From positions 40,612,064 through 40,676,063 of the forward strand of contig OZ038389.1 in NCBI GenBank assembly GCA_964036045.1: a stretch of 64,000 nt of DNA, given 5' to 3'. This document shows positions 44,565 through 54,551 of this stretch, piece by piece. The position numbers and the translations under genes were made by a program. Numbering within the stretch: the stretch's first letter is position 1; each line of letters opens with the position of its first letter. Source of the stretch: Eutreptiella sp. 'Long Island Sound 2002' (Eukaryota; Euglenozoa; Euglenophyceae; Eutreptiales; Eutreptiaceae). The notes under the pieces were generated by a model that was given only the letters and a program-made list of their open reading frames with translations, was not told where the DNA came from and searched no databases.

Positions 44565-44895
44565 TCACCTTGGGATCCCTACGGGTGTGGCAGTTCCCGC
44601 TGCATTTCATGGTTCAGATTTGACTGATCCTAACTACGTGTCATGCCCGCTACCACACTGAGCTGTAGGACAATCGTAGCATTGGACTGCCATCTGGTAA
44701 GAGCTCTGCCAGCTTACCCGGGTCTGAACCCCCCCCCAAAAATATCTACAGTAGTAGAATACTGTGAGGCCCCTATCTGATACAGCTCTGATCATTGATT
44801 CTGAGAGATTTCTTAAGTATTTTCTGGTGAGCGGGCTTTGTCAGCTTGCCCTGGTCTGAGGCAAAAAAAAAAAAACTGTACGCCCCTCTCTTGGC
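44565..44895 (+). repeat. 3' parts of SINE-like elements, two diverged pieces
   Basis: 44,565-44,740 (caccttgggatccctacggg to cttacccgggtctg) and 44,790-44,875 (gattctgagag to ggtctgaggcaaaaaa) both match the 3' half of 45,208-45,661 and both end in a homopolymer (C9 and A13). Confidence 0.6.
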
Positions 44896-45207
44896 TTCAC
44901 ACATTAAGGGAGGGGGTGGGAAGCTAGCAGTGTGTTTGCTACATTATAGAGTACACGCAGCAGCGTCCCAAGCACTGGGCCGAAGTGAGCTGAAGATATG
45001 ACAGACGGCGTACGAACAAGCAATCTGACGGGTGCACAGGACGCCCGCCGCCAGAGCCTGACGACAAGCGCAGGCGATGTTAGGGAGGACGGAGATGGCA
45101 AGGCACCAGTCTGAGGATAGCCTTCTGCGCCTGTAAGTGGGCCATAGGTCCCCAGCCAGAGCCGAAAGGCTACCACGTGCGCCGCAGGCTACGGAAGAGT
45201 TCCCGCA
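44896..45207. other. Anonymous DNA
   Basis: No gene recognised. A 90-codon minus frame (44,904-45,176) has no family resemblance. The phrase agctagcagtgtgtttgct echoes the satellite's acctagcagtgtgtttgct. Confidence 0.35.
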
Positions 45208-45661
45208 GGTGTGGAATGCCGCCCTCCAGCGCGCTGTAACCCCACTTGGGTTCTTGCTCCCCTCAGTTCTCTACTGTGTGTCACCGTCCCCACTTACTCT
45301 AAACTGGAATTAGGACAGCACTGTTCTCAGCTGCAGTTAATAGTGACCCATGTCTGAATGTCGTCTCCCCCTCCCTCTGTAGTGCTGATCTTGTATGCAA
45401 TGCAACCCGCGGATTCGTTTCAACCTTCAATCTTCTACGTGCTCCAATAGCACCTTGGGATCCCTACGGGCGTGGAGGTCCCCACTGCATCTTCTGGTTT
45501 CAGATTTAGCTTGCCCTGCCTGCGTGTCATGTCCGCTACCACACTGAGCTGTGGGACAATCCTAGCCATGGACTGCTCAGATTCCTGATTCCGAGAGCTC
45601 TCTTGAGTACTGTTTGGTAAGAGGGCTCTGCCAGCTTACCCAGGTCTGGCCCAAAAAAACA
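45208..45661 (+). repeat. Dispersed SINE-like element, full plus copy
   Basis: About 450 bp, gtggaatgccgccctccagc to gtctggcccaaaaaaac. Inverted counterpart at 24,305-24,757. Confidence 0.6.
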
Positions 45662-46682
45662 TAATGTGGAACTCAGCCAATTCTTATACCCTTTCCAACC
45701 TATGAGTGATTTGGAACGTCTAAGAATCCAAGACAAAGCCTTTGTGGGGTGTAGGGGAGCAACGCAGAATGGTCCATGGCATCTTGCATTGTGCTCCTTA
45801 GGAGGCAGTGTTCTAGACAAGTTGAGGCTGAGTCAGTGTTTTTTAACGCTACTCAGCACTGTGGATCCAAGGTCACATCCTGTGAAGTATCACACTGTGG
45901 TGAGCATTCAGTTTTTTGGGGATTGAAATTGACGGTTAAAATGGTCTTCGTTGACTTGGACCTTGCAAACCATGCATAACAGCACCTGCCGTGCATCGCG
46001 ATGTTCCTGCAGCTGGCCACACTGCTCAGGCCTGCTGAAGCTGGCTGCGGACAGCTGCAGATGATTTGGACGCCGGCCAGGAGCACCACAATGGTGGTGG
46101 ACCTCAGAGTGGTGGCTCTTCCCCAGTCCCGTACTGGGCTGGCGGGTCCGTCCCTTCTGCGCGTGATCTGTATGGTGTGGTGTGCGGCTATGGCATCAGG
46201 TATTTCGTAGCTTCTGGGGACTTTGGAGTCTGCCTGCGGGCGGTTCTATCGCATGTGATTGACCGCCTCTCCGTGGTGGACTCGCAGTGGACAATGGTTG
46301 CAGTTGCTGCTGCGCAGCACCCTGGGTGCCCGGCGAGGTCGCTGGCAGCCAAGGCAGGTTGGTTGCAAATTAAATGTAAAATAAATATTGGAAAAAAGGT
46401 TATTTTTTGGACCTGCCTTACCCCCCCCTTGGAATTCCCTCCCCCCGCGATGACATGTTTCTGTTCCCTTTTGTGTTTGTTGCCACGATTTATCAACAGA
46501 GGACGTCACCCTGCCATTTAGGATAGAGGCATCGGGTTTGTGCCCTGGCATGTCTGGGCGCAACGTACATAGCATTCATGTTTAGCTGATTTGCGGGGGG
46601 GGGGGGGGGCTCATGGCACAGTGAGATCGAGATCCGGCGTTGTCGTGGGCACGCGTACTGACCGCGTGAGAATCGGGGCCAG
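45210..46682. repeat. Inverted repeat IR-C, right copy
   Basis: Reverse complement of 23,291-24,757 with point changes (for example ttcctgcagctggccac against the left copy's ttccggcagccggccac). The G-run near 46,596 is longer than its partner. Between the left and right IR-C copies lie 20.4 kb containing the giant palindrome, so the arrangement is nested but not a simple extension of that palindrome. Confidence 0.9.
46066..46521 (+). CDS. Hypothetical 151-aa frame in IR-C
   Basis: Begins MDAGQEHHNGGGPQSGGSSP, then DLYGVVCGYGIRYFVASGDF and AVLSHVIDRLSVVDSQWTMV. The left copy has the same frame broken into 74- and 75-codon pieces (23,448-23,675 and 23,679-23,903) by a stop. The middle part looks protein-like; no family recognised. 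Confidence 0.25.
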   Translation: MDAGQEHHNGGGPQSGGSSPVPYWAGGSVPSARDLYGVVCGYGIRYFVASGDFGVCLRAVLSHVIDRLSVVDSQWTMVAVAAAQHPGCPARSLAAKAGWLQIKCKINIGKKVIFWTCLTPPLEFPPPAMTCFCSLLCLLPRFINRGRHPAI

Positions 46683-47221
46683 TGCCTGTGCCTCCTGTCC
46701 GTATCACAGTGCACGCAAACACGTTTGCGTTGCACATTGGACCAACAGAGTTGTTGTATAGATTGTGGTTGTGTCTGTATTACGATTGCATGGTGTTCCA
46801 GGAATCGTGCGGTGGGGCCGTCTCAGTTTAGCCCCTACTCCCCATCCACCGTCACCTTCAGGTGTGACATCTGGCAGCCTGATGCAATTTCCGTATTTCA
46901 GACTGAGGCTGGCGGCAGGATTCCCCAGGAAGCAGGAAGGGCGACTCGTCATGCCCTTTCTCCAGCGGGCGTTCGCCACACCCATTTTCCCTCTGCCAGA
47001 GGGTGTGGGCGCAGGGCCCCCTTCGTCCCAAGCTCCAGCACCGGAGGACGTCAGTTGAGGCCCGGTGAAGTGTTTTTCCGTCAGAGTGATCCTGATGGGG
47101 TGAGAGAGTGGGGAGACGGCTCCACTGCGTATCAGTGTACAACTGTAGACCTGGCTATATGATACGCCTTCAGATACGCCAAATTCTGAAGGCATTAGGA
47201 GTGCTGTCCAGTGGAATTTTC
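46683..47221. other. Unique segment between repeats
   Basis: Overlapping frames on both strands (plus 46,725-47,162, 145 codons; plus 46,765-47,058, 97 codons; minus 46,704-47,195, 163 codons). None resembles a known family, and having three long frames on the same DNA argues that GC content explains them. Confidence 0.35.
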
Positions 47222-47403
47222 TGCTCCCTCCCCAGGGCGAGTTGATTTCGTATATATATTGTGTAGGTTATAAAAACAGGAGATGTGCCGTAACCAATCA
47301 TTCTATGTGCGCTCGCTGTGCGATTGATTGTCGCTGGGTGTGCATCAGCAATTGGCCCTGATGGTGTGTTTCAGTGCCTGGCATCTGATTGACATCGGCT
47401 GGT
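47222..47403 (+). repeat. Repeat B, flipped relative to its neighbour
   Basis: Same orientation as 30,173-30,351 (about 98 percent identical by eye), while the adjacent repeat A is inverted. In both palindrome arms B and A share orientation. Confidence 0.9.
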
Positions 47404-48179
47404 AGTCTGTCCCTCGCTGTGCACACACTCGTTTTCGATACCATGCACTCCAATGTGGCCCATGTGGAGCCGGACTGACACAAACAGGCCCGAGCCTTTG
47501 GTGTGTGCCGATGCCAGGTTGCATTTATGCACACTAAGTCTCATCCCAAATCCAAGTTTTGACCATGTACAGGTGTGGGTCTGCAAGCAGCGCTCAGCGC
47601 GTAGATCAGCAATGCACCGTGACATGTGTGCAGGGCTCCCTGAACAATTCCAGCAGGAGGTCGGGTCCTGGCTGGATCCCCTCCCCTGGGGGGTCCTGGC
47701 TGGACCCCACATCCAGGCTATTGGGGTTCCCGTTGGTGGTGGGGCGAAACTCCTCCGACCCCCAATCGGAACCCATCTGAACCATGTTTCACCCTCCCCT
47801 ATAGCGCTGCATTAGAATGGTCAAACTGTGCAGGATGACCCTGCTTCCTCCTCTCAGCGTCTCCTGATTCTACAGAGTGATGATCATGGCCTGCCCCCCC
47901 CCCCCCCCTGTTCCAAGTCCTCTCAAATGATTCCATGGGCTTTCTGCCCTTTTCAACGAGGACCCCTGTTGTAATGCAGCACTGCTCTCTACTCACTGCC
48001 TAAATTGAAGTAGCGCCTTACCCAACGTGGTAGGCCAAGTCTACTCAATTTCGACGAACGATTGCAGATCAATATATGCCCTCCAATCGGCTAGAAGATG
48101 GCACTGCCTAAAGGCAAAACAATAAGACCAGTGCAATAAGGGTGGGAACCAGAACACAGACCGAAGACCGAATCAAGGG

Positions 48180-48440
48180 ATGCACACTGTACTTTGGATG
48201 CGCAAGTGCACATTCAGTGATTCTGTTGTGGCAGGAAGCCCCTTTCAAAAGGCCATGGCTGCTGACATGTTCTGCTTCGAATCTGCTTGTGTTGTTGATG
48301 TGGTGTCTGTGGGAAATTGTGATTTGGGAGTCGTAATCTGTGTGAGGAATATTAAGGATATTTTGTTGTTCAGGATCGAAGTTGTTCCGGGGGAAGGCGC
48401 ACACTACGTTTCAGAATTGGGTGTCTTCAGTAAAAGTTAG
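48180..48440 (+). CDS. Hypothetical 86-aa frame in repeat A (right copy)
   Basis: Reads MHTVLWMRKCTFSDSVVAGS, then ACVVDVVSVGNCDLGVVICV and GEGAHYVSELGVFSKS. In the left copy a small change (gctgcttagacatg for gctgctgacatg) puts a TAG in the middle. Protein-like composition; family unknown. It lies upstream of the 126-aa frame on the same strand, so both could be exons of one repeat-borne gene. Confidence 0.25.
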   Translation: MHTVLWMRKCTFSDSVVAGSPFQKAMAADMFCFESACVVDVVSVGNCDLGVVICVRNIKDILLFRIEVVPGEGAHYVSELGVFSKS

Positions 48441-48503
48441 GGTGTAATTATGAATTGTTTCCAAAATCAGTGGATGTAAAACAGCTGATAAAGTCCAAAG
48501 TTC

Positions 48504-48884
48504 ATGGAAAGAATTTGGAAGTTTGATGTATATTTTTGTGGTTTTGCCCCCTCTTCCTATGGCTGGACGTTAGCACAGATTTCTGATCCTGTCTGTCTTG
48601 GCACGTGTGACCCAGTGCACCTTTTGCATCAATGGCTGTGCAGTGGTTCGGTTTTTGGGCCCTTTAAGGGCCCTATCCCGGGCACCAGGTTTATTGTCCA
48701 GTACCATTGGTGTAAATTGTTGGCATGCTGTGTTTCACGGTGTTGGGCCGGATTGCACAAACTACGATGCCAACATATTCGGCAGTGGCCCCTGGATGTG
48801 GTGATGTTGTGGCACATTTTCAAGACTGCCAAGCAAGAGATACACTCGTGTGTCTGCAAAGCACTGTCAATTAGACACAGCTGA
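48504..48884 (+). CDS. Hypothetical 126-aa frame in repeat A (right copy)
   Basis: Counterpart of 28,715-29,095, beginning MERIWKFDVYFCGFAPSSYG and intact to the same stop. See that entry for content; the two copies differ at a handful of residues (VHLLHQ/VHVLHQ, RFIVQ/RSIVQ, QWPLD/QWLLD). Confidence 0.22.
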   Translation: MERIWKFDVYFCGFAPSSYGWTLAQISDPVCLGTCDPVHLLHQWLCSGSVFGPFKGPIPGTRFIVQYHWCKLLACCVSRCWAGLHKLRCQHIRQWPLDVVMLWHIFKTAKQEIHSCVCKALSIRHS

Positions 48885-48913
48885 ACCACCCATAAGCTTC
48901 AATTGTACTTGCT

Positions 48914-50966
48914 TGCTCCTTGTGACGCGTTCCCGTGGGGGGCCTGTCCACGGGTCACGCTGCGGCGGACCTTCAAGCAGGCAGGCAGGCAAAGCACTGC
49001 GCTCACAGGGGCATCCTCATAGAACAAAGCGTTCTAGGATCCTTGCCACTCTGAAACAAAATGAAAGTATGTACACAAACACATCAGGGTATGTACACAG
49101 GTGGGTTAAGCAATGGACTGGGGTAAGGGCGCCTCAGGGCAATAGACACTCAGTCCCAAACCATATTCCAACCCCAGGTCCCACCTCCGCAGTGGCACAC
49201 AGGTACGAGGGGTCAAACACAACCCACGGACCCGCCCACAATTGACCCGAGAACCCTGCCAAGGGAGGAGCGTCCCGACCAGCCACGGGCGTGTTCTTGG
49301 GAGCCAATGGGCTCCGGAGCCAACCGACAGTGGCTCCCTATGCTCCCCGGATGGCTCGTCCCAACTCCCCTCCGGAGATATGGCCCCGCCAATATCCCCT
49401 AGGAGTTGGGGGCTGAAAGTGGGCTGTTTCAGCCCAACTTGACTTTGGCTCAAAAAATCCAAAATTGACCCTCGGTCGGGTCGCATGAGGGCAGGGGTGA
49501 AGCAACCAACCCTGTGCCCTTCGAGTACAAACTCCCTAAAGGCACTATGCAACCCGGTTCCCTCAGATTCCCCGGCATCCTGGCGCCACGGGGTCGCCAT
49601 GTGGGGTCGGGATGCCAAAATTGGCAAAATCGGCCATTTTGGGCGACCGACCAGGGTAGGCGTTTGTGGTGATCTCGTCGAGCCAAGCCTCGATTCACGG
49701 GCCTTGATATCCCCTTTGGTCCCGTGCATTGGGGTTTGGCCTGCTGTCACGCTGCCTTGCTACTGTTCTCCCAGGGGATGGTCGCGCGACGGGGCAGAAA
49801 ACCGCAAGACATGCAAAATTGGGCAACGTGGCGCGCACCGTAAGTTGCATAACTCCGGCTATGCCGGAGGACCAAATACAAACACCTAGGGTGATTGCCA
49901 CCTGGTCATATGCGACAAGAATCGCTTTTCTTTCCTGGCTAGGTCCCTTGCCCCATGGAGATATGGCGTTCTCAACTTGGCCTAAAATGGCAAAAACAGC
50001 GAAATTTGGCCGAAACGGCCCACACTCACGATGCCCTACCTCCATGACCATGGCGAGCAATGATCTAACCAAAAATGCTATAGACACATGGGACTTAGGT
50101 CCCGATGTGTGACCCATACCAGCTGTCGAGGTTGCTTCTAGCCATTTTTCCCCTTAGCAGAAAAATGGTACCCTGAAATCATAGGAAACCTGCTGAAACC
50201 AAGAAAGATCTCTCATTATGTCCAAATCAGTACAATGCGATATCAAAAATGAACCTCCGCATCGCTCAACAATTTATAATTATCTGAATCGGAATTCTGA
50301 ACCTGCAGCAGTGGCGACTTGCCCCGGCATTCATATCTCTGTCCCTACATTCAAAGAGCGGAGTCCTGTTGCTGTCCTTTATACCCCTGAGCCCTGAGCC
50401 ACTCAAACTCCCCTCCCAAGACTGTTGCATCAGTGGAAAAAGCAACAGTCTGATATCTGGCGTGCACCGACCAACTATCCTAACCCCGCAGTGGCGAGAC
50501 AAGCGAAGGGGTGTATGGGATGCACAAGCAAAAACTTCTGGCATCACCTCAGATGGACACTATAGTAATGTGGCAAAGGCGCCCCATCCCGCAACCAACA
50601 GGCCCAACCAACGGCTGGCCTACTCAACCGAAAACAGAATCACTGTAACATCGCGAAAAACAGAAGTGCTGGCTGGAGGTTGGCCCCAAGCTGACATATA
50701 TGGGACACGCAATGGACGCAAAGAACAAAAGGTGGTATGCTAAAATACAAATCTGTCCCAACAGCTCATACAAGCAGGCACTGACAGCAAACACTGCGGC
50801 AGAAAACATTAAATTATCCACCAGGATGGATCCCACTTCATTCATTGAGACGCACTCGCTGCAGCGACCTGCACGGAGCAGCAAAGAAAACACAGAGGAA
50901 GGAAAAACAACAACATACAGGTAGAGGGGGGGGGGTACATTCAAAACATACATACATACACTATCT
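48914..50966. other. Anonymous DNA, 2 kb
   Basis: Starts with a hairpin (gtgacgcgttcccgtgg...ccacgggtcacgc, 48,921-48,960). 49,430-50,030 is rich in aaaatggcc/ccaaaatt words, as at 25.0-25.9 kb. Long frames (minus 49,106-49,750, 214 codons; minus 50,624-51,127, 167 codons) show no family resemblance and overlap others. A G9 run is at 50,927. Confidence 0.35.
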
Positions 50967-51143
50967 TCATGCACGAAACCATTTGCCCAGCTTATGCGTG
51001 TGAATGTACTCCTCCACCCGTTCGTTTCCCTTACCAACGAACTTGGCTGCCTCCTCATCTGTCCTATCTGGACAATCCTTCCAAGCAATAACAAGCACAA
51101 GCTTTCGTCCCCGTCCGCGACCCACAAAATGATGATCCACCAC
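50967..51143 (-). pseudogene. Chromodomain tail of the chromovirus integrase, beyond an in-frame TAG
   Basis: Directly after the TAG that ends the integrase frame, the same frame stays open for 58 codons to a TGA at 50,967-50,969. It reads VVDHHFVGRGRGRKLVLVIAW, then KDCPDRTDEEAAKF and VEEYIHTHKLGKWF. With the preceding TYIVQ it has the chromodomain layout: an initial Y.V..VVDH strand, a basic strand LVLVIAWK, and a C-terminal helix. Chromodomains target Ty3-type elements to heterochromatin. Either the TAG is a disabling mutation or it is read through. Confidence 0.7.
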
Positions 51144-51660
51144 CTACTGGACTATGTACGTATCATCAGTGGGGGGGATAGGATTTTCAGAATAATAGCC
51201 ACAGGGCACCGAACGGCCCTCTACATCCTGAATGTAAGGCTTGAGGCGATCTGTCTTGAGAACCTGAAATCCGGAGGCCTCACGGCCCTCATTGGTAATA
51301 ACCTCATATCTGTCGCCCCCAACCCACCGACGAACCTCGTACGGGCCGTGCCAGATGCGCTTCAGCTTGTCAAAGCGCCGGTCATCTGGTCGGACCTTGA
51401 CCAAGACTTTATCACCCTCCTGAAATCTCTGGGCCCTGTACTTGGCTTCCAAGTCCCTGGACGGGCGATCATGAATCGCAGTGAGACGGTCCCGGACCTC
51501 CTTACCCTCTGACGCAACCCTTTCAAAAAACTGGAGAGCATCTTCAGCCCCATCCCCTGGCACAAATGGCGGCACATCCCCGAACCCCACCGGATCCCTC
51601 CCAAACACCAGCCGATGGGGGGAATACAGGATGTGGGATAGATAACGCAATCTTGGATCT
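51144..51660 (-). pseudogene. Ty3/gypsy chromovirus integrase, C-terminal fragment
   Basis: Minus-strand reading contains YLSHILYSPHRLVFGRDP (end of the catalytic core), then FQEGDKVLVKVRPDDRRFDK, IWHGPYEVRRWVGGDRYEVI and LKTDRLKPYIQD. The W-GPY-V pattern is the GPY/F module that follows the integrase core in Ty3/gypsy elements. The D,D,E residues, RT and protease are not present upstream; the frame becomes unrelated just above 51,660, so the element is truncated there. It ends at TAG 51,144-51,146, after which a chromodomain continues in the same frame. Confidence 0.85.
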
Positions 51661-51845
51661 TTTGTAGTTATATGAATTAGTGGATGATAGGGTGGATTTC
51701 ACATGTGTGCATATCAAGTATTTCATTGGCTATGTGTATCATATCTGTTTGCAGGATACTATTCAGCCTTCATAATTGTTATGTCTTCTATGCCAAGCAA
51801 TGTTGCTGCCCATGCCACTGTGACCTCTGACCATACGGTCTGGTT

Positions 51846-52320
51846 TCATGGTAGCAGAGGCGAAAATTTTTCGTCTCTGGACACTGTCAAGCTATATGAA
51901 GTCGCTCCCATAAATGCAGCGGGTAGGTGGTGCACTGCAAACAAGAGAGCATCAATCCATAGTGAGACAAGTAGTCCGGCTAGGTGCAACTTGCCCAGAT
52001 GAGAATACTCATGGTCGTGACGACGGTCGGTACGAATGGGAGCATGAAGCGTCGTATCGACAGTTTGGTAATGATACACGGTTGAAAGCCGTGATCTCAG
52101 TAAAACCGACATTCCACATTGCTTTGAAAAACCCTCATCCTGCAGAAGGTACACCACATCCAATCAAGTCCAATCAAAGGCAGAGCCATGGAGCAAATCG
52201 AACTGCCACAATACTGCCAGACTGCTGAAGTTCATGTATAGGCCCCCACATGTCCACGGGCACAAGGTCATGAGGCGAATCTCACACTTGGCCGCTGGTT
52301 TACCCATACATAAGATCTGG
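51846..52320 (-). pseudogene. Copia-like integrase remnant
   Basis: Minus-strand fragments in different frames: QILCMGKPAAKCEI (52,276-52,317), resembling the C..C..GK zinc segment before copia integrases; PHDLVPVDMWGPIHELQQSG (52,216-52,275), resembling the start of the catalytic core with its first Asp; and further down LWIDALLFAVHHLPAAFMGA (51,846-52,163 frame), resembling the late-core EAvxxAxYxxNRLP segment. Each match is short, and at least two frameshifts are needed to connect them. It is a different element from the gypsy fragment that follows. Confidence 0.45.
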
Positions 52321-52789
52321 CAAAAATCAGAGGAAAAAAATAAATAAGCCTAGTTGATAGCCGACAGTAGTGCAGACAGTGACGCAATGCAATTGGACAA
52401 ACATCGCAGGTCACTCATCGCATTAAGAAAACATAGGCACGGACCGGCAAACCCGCCAGTTAAATTAATACTGCAAAAATCAAAAGACAAACAACACAGC
52501 AATTCATCAGGATGAAATAGCCTGTGGCGGCACGCGACTTGACGCTGTTGCGCGCATGTCCGACACTGACTGGCTGTGTGTTGAACGTCGAACAGATCCG
52601 GTGGCATAAATGCGCAAAAAATAACATATCTTGTGCCACAACGACAATAATATCGTGATTTTTGATTGTTTGTGAGATACATAGTGAGTTCTCCCCATGT
52701 AGGTAGACATGAATGGTGTGTGACTAAGCACACAAGAAGAGCCTTGCAACATGTCAATGCCCGCATTTGTCTTCACTGGATGTGGCACG
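52321..52789. other. Possible upstream part of the copia-like remnant
   Basis: A 138-codon minus frame (52,350-52,766) includes TASQCRTCAQQRQ and ELLCCLSFDF. The C..C motif could belong to a second integrase zinc region, but the rest does not match anything I know. Confidence 0.25.
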
Positions 52790-53350
52790 TTGTAAAGCAA
52801 TCAAAGGCGTATCAAAGCTTGATGGAGCGCCCTGCTAAGCTTCATGGCAAAGTGCGACGCTTGATGGCTCGCTGCAAAGCGTGATTGCGCGCCCTGCTTA
52901 GCTGGATGGCCTCCTCTGAAGGTAGAAAGCGTGTTACCAACCTTGACGGCGCACCGCAAAAGTACAAGGCGTGCAACCATGCCTGACGGTGTGCCTAAGG
53001 GATGAAGATGAGCTACAGAACACTAACAGCGGCGCAAAGATGGAAAGCAGGCTACAAAGCTGGAACACGCGCTGTAACACAGATTGCGCTCTGCAAAGCT
53101 TGATGATGCACCACAAACCTTGAAGGCGAGCACCAGAAAGCTGATGGCACATTACAAAACTTGGAGGCGAAGCTTGATGATGCCCGCTGCAAAGCTTGAT
53201 GGCGCACTGCAAAGTTTGAAGGCGGGCACCTAAACACTAAAAGTGCGCTACAAAGGTTGGAGGCAGCTAAATAGCTAGAAGGCGAGCTTGAAGACAAACA
53301 CCGGAAAATTCACGGGACTTTGCAAAACTTGGAGGCCATCTGCAGAATAC
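52790..53350. repeat. Degenerate short tandem repeat, about 20-24 bp units
   Basis: Variants of the phrase gcaaagcttgatggcgca recur every 20-odd bases (for example 52,816, 52,857, 53,094, 53,189 and 53,206), with heavy substitution and indels. Open minus frames across it are simple consequences of the repeat. Confidence 0.7.
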
Positions 53351-54263
53351 AGACGGCGCGCTTCCCCACAGGGCTCGCTCTCTTGCAATCTTCTGGACAA
53401 AAATGTAGCATAAAACCCAATGGGCAGGGTGGTTGCCAAGCCCAGTCGCAGACCGAACTAGTTACGAATGTTGTTGTTGTTAGTGGTGTTTGTGGTTGAT
53501 GGTGTTGTTGATGTTTTCGCGGACCTTCGCGTTCCTTTTGGTAGAGAGCTCATCAGGTCTAGCCGGATCTGAATGCTCGTTTTGTAATCGTTCTTATCTC
53601 AAGTCTATTCTTTTTCCCAACTAGTTGATGAACCCCGTTTGCAAGCGATTATAAAACAAGCAAAACACTGCATATGCAAACCATTGTACATCAGTTTCTG
53701 CACAGGGTCTTGAAAATCAGAAACACATGTTAAAAGCTGGTATTAGTGTGAAAACACTAATGATGCATAAACATAAATATAAAAAAACACACACGCCCTG
53801 CAATCATTGTCAAAACGTGAAGATTTCTCGATAATACATTTTGAACTCTATAATGCACGCATCGCTGCTAGCACATAAAATGCGCAATTCTTGCGCGACT
53901 TTCTAGAGTCTTAAATCTAACGACACTTTTCCAAAACTTGCAATAACAAACGAACCCATGTCATTGCACGAACCCAAGTATTTTCTGTCACACCCCTCTG
54001 CCAAGCTGTGTGCTACGGGTAAACATATGGACCCTTGGCACATGCTGATTAAGAGATAGATACCACTGCTTGGCCACACTCATACAAATAGGCAGTCAGA
54101 AAATGTGCAGGCATCTCTGGTACTAAAGATGAGATGAAGGTTATGTTGTTAAGTGGTGTAAAATGTAAAAAAAATTCCATTGAACAATGCCACTCTTGAA
54201 CAAGAATTCACAAACTTGCTTATCCCAATATGAAACCAACTTCGAACACATAGCCAGATTAAT
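53351..54263. other. AT-richer anonymous DNA
   Basis: Lower GC than the flanks. A GTT-rich patch is at 53,466-53,515. No long frame, RNA gene or repeat recognised. Confidence 0.4.
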
Positions 54264-54551
54264 TTGGCTGGGTGGTCTCAGGCTGAGAAAATCTTGCCCA
54301 TCACTGTAGTTTATACATTGTCAACCAGTGGGATGGGAAAGCAAACGGTGGCCAGCCAGGCCACATTGTCTTACACAACTGGCTGCATGTTGCAGTATAC
54401 ATTAGCAAGAATGGTGTGTGGTTATGAAACCAACCCAAAGGTGCCTCTTGGCACAACAAAAACAAAATTCTCAGGCTATGCCACAAGTGTGTGTGTTTTG
54501 GTTACCACTGAAAAACAGAGGGAGTTTGCTGCGCTCTATGCCTTTGTGTGA
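54264..54551 (+). CDS. Hypothetical 95-aa frame
   Basis: Reads MAGWSQAEKILPITVVYTLS, then LARMVCGYETNPKVPLGTTK and ends AALYAFV. No other long plus frame competes across most of it, and composition is protein-like, but no domain is recognised and no splice partner was found. Confidence 0.25.
   Translation: MAGWSQAEKILPITVVYTLSTSGMGKQTVASQATLSYTTGCMLQYTLARMVCGYETNPKVPLGTTKTKFSGYATSVCVLVTTEKQREFAALYAFV

Larger units (their letters stand above)
47404..48913 (+). repeat. Repeat A, right full copy (inverted)
   Basis: Reverse complement of 28,681-30,172, ending at tgtacttgcttgctcc. Contains a 25-bp insertion (gtgtgggtctgcaagcagcgctc) near 47,571 and a C14 run at 47,886. Confidence 0.92.

Noticed and set aside
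49106-49750. 214-codon minus frame as a gene
   Set aside because: No domain, Pro/Gly/Arg-rich, overlapped by frames on both strands. I could not support a product.
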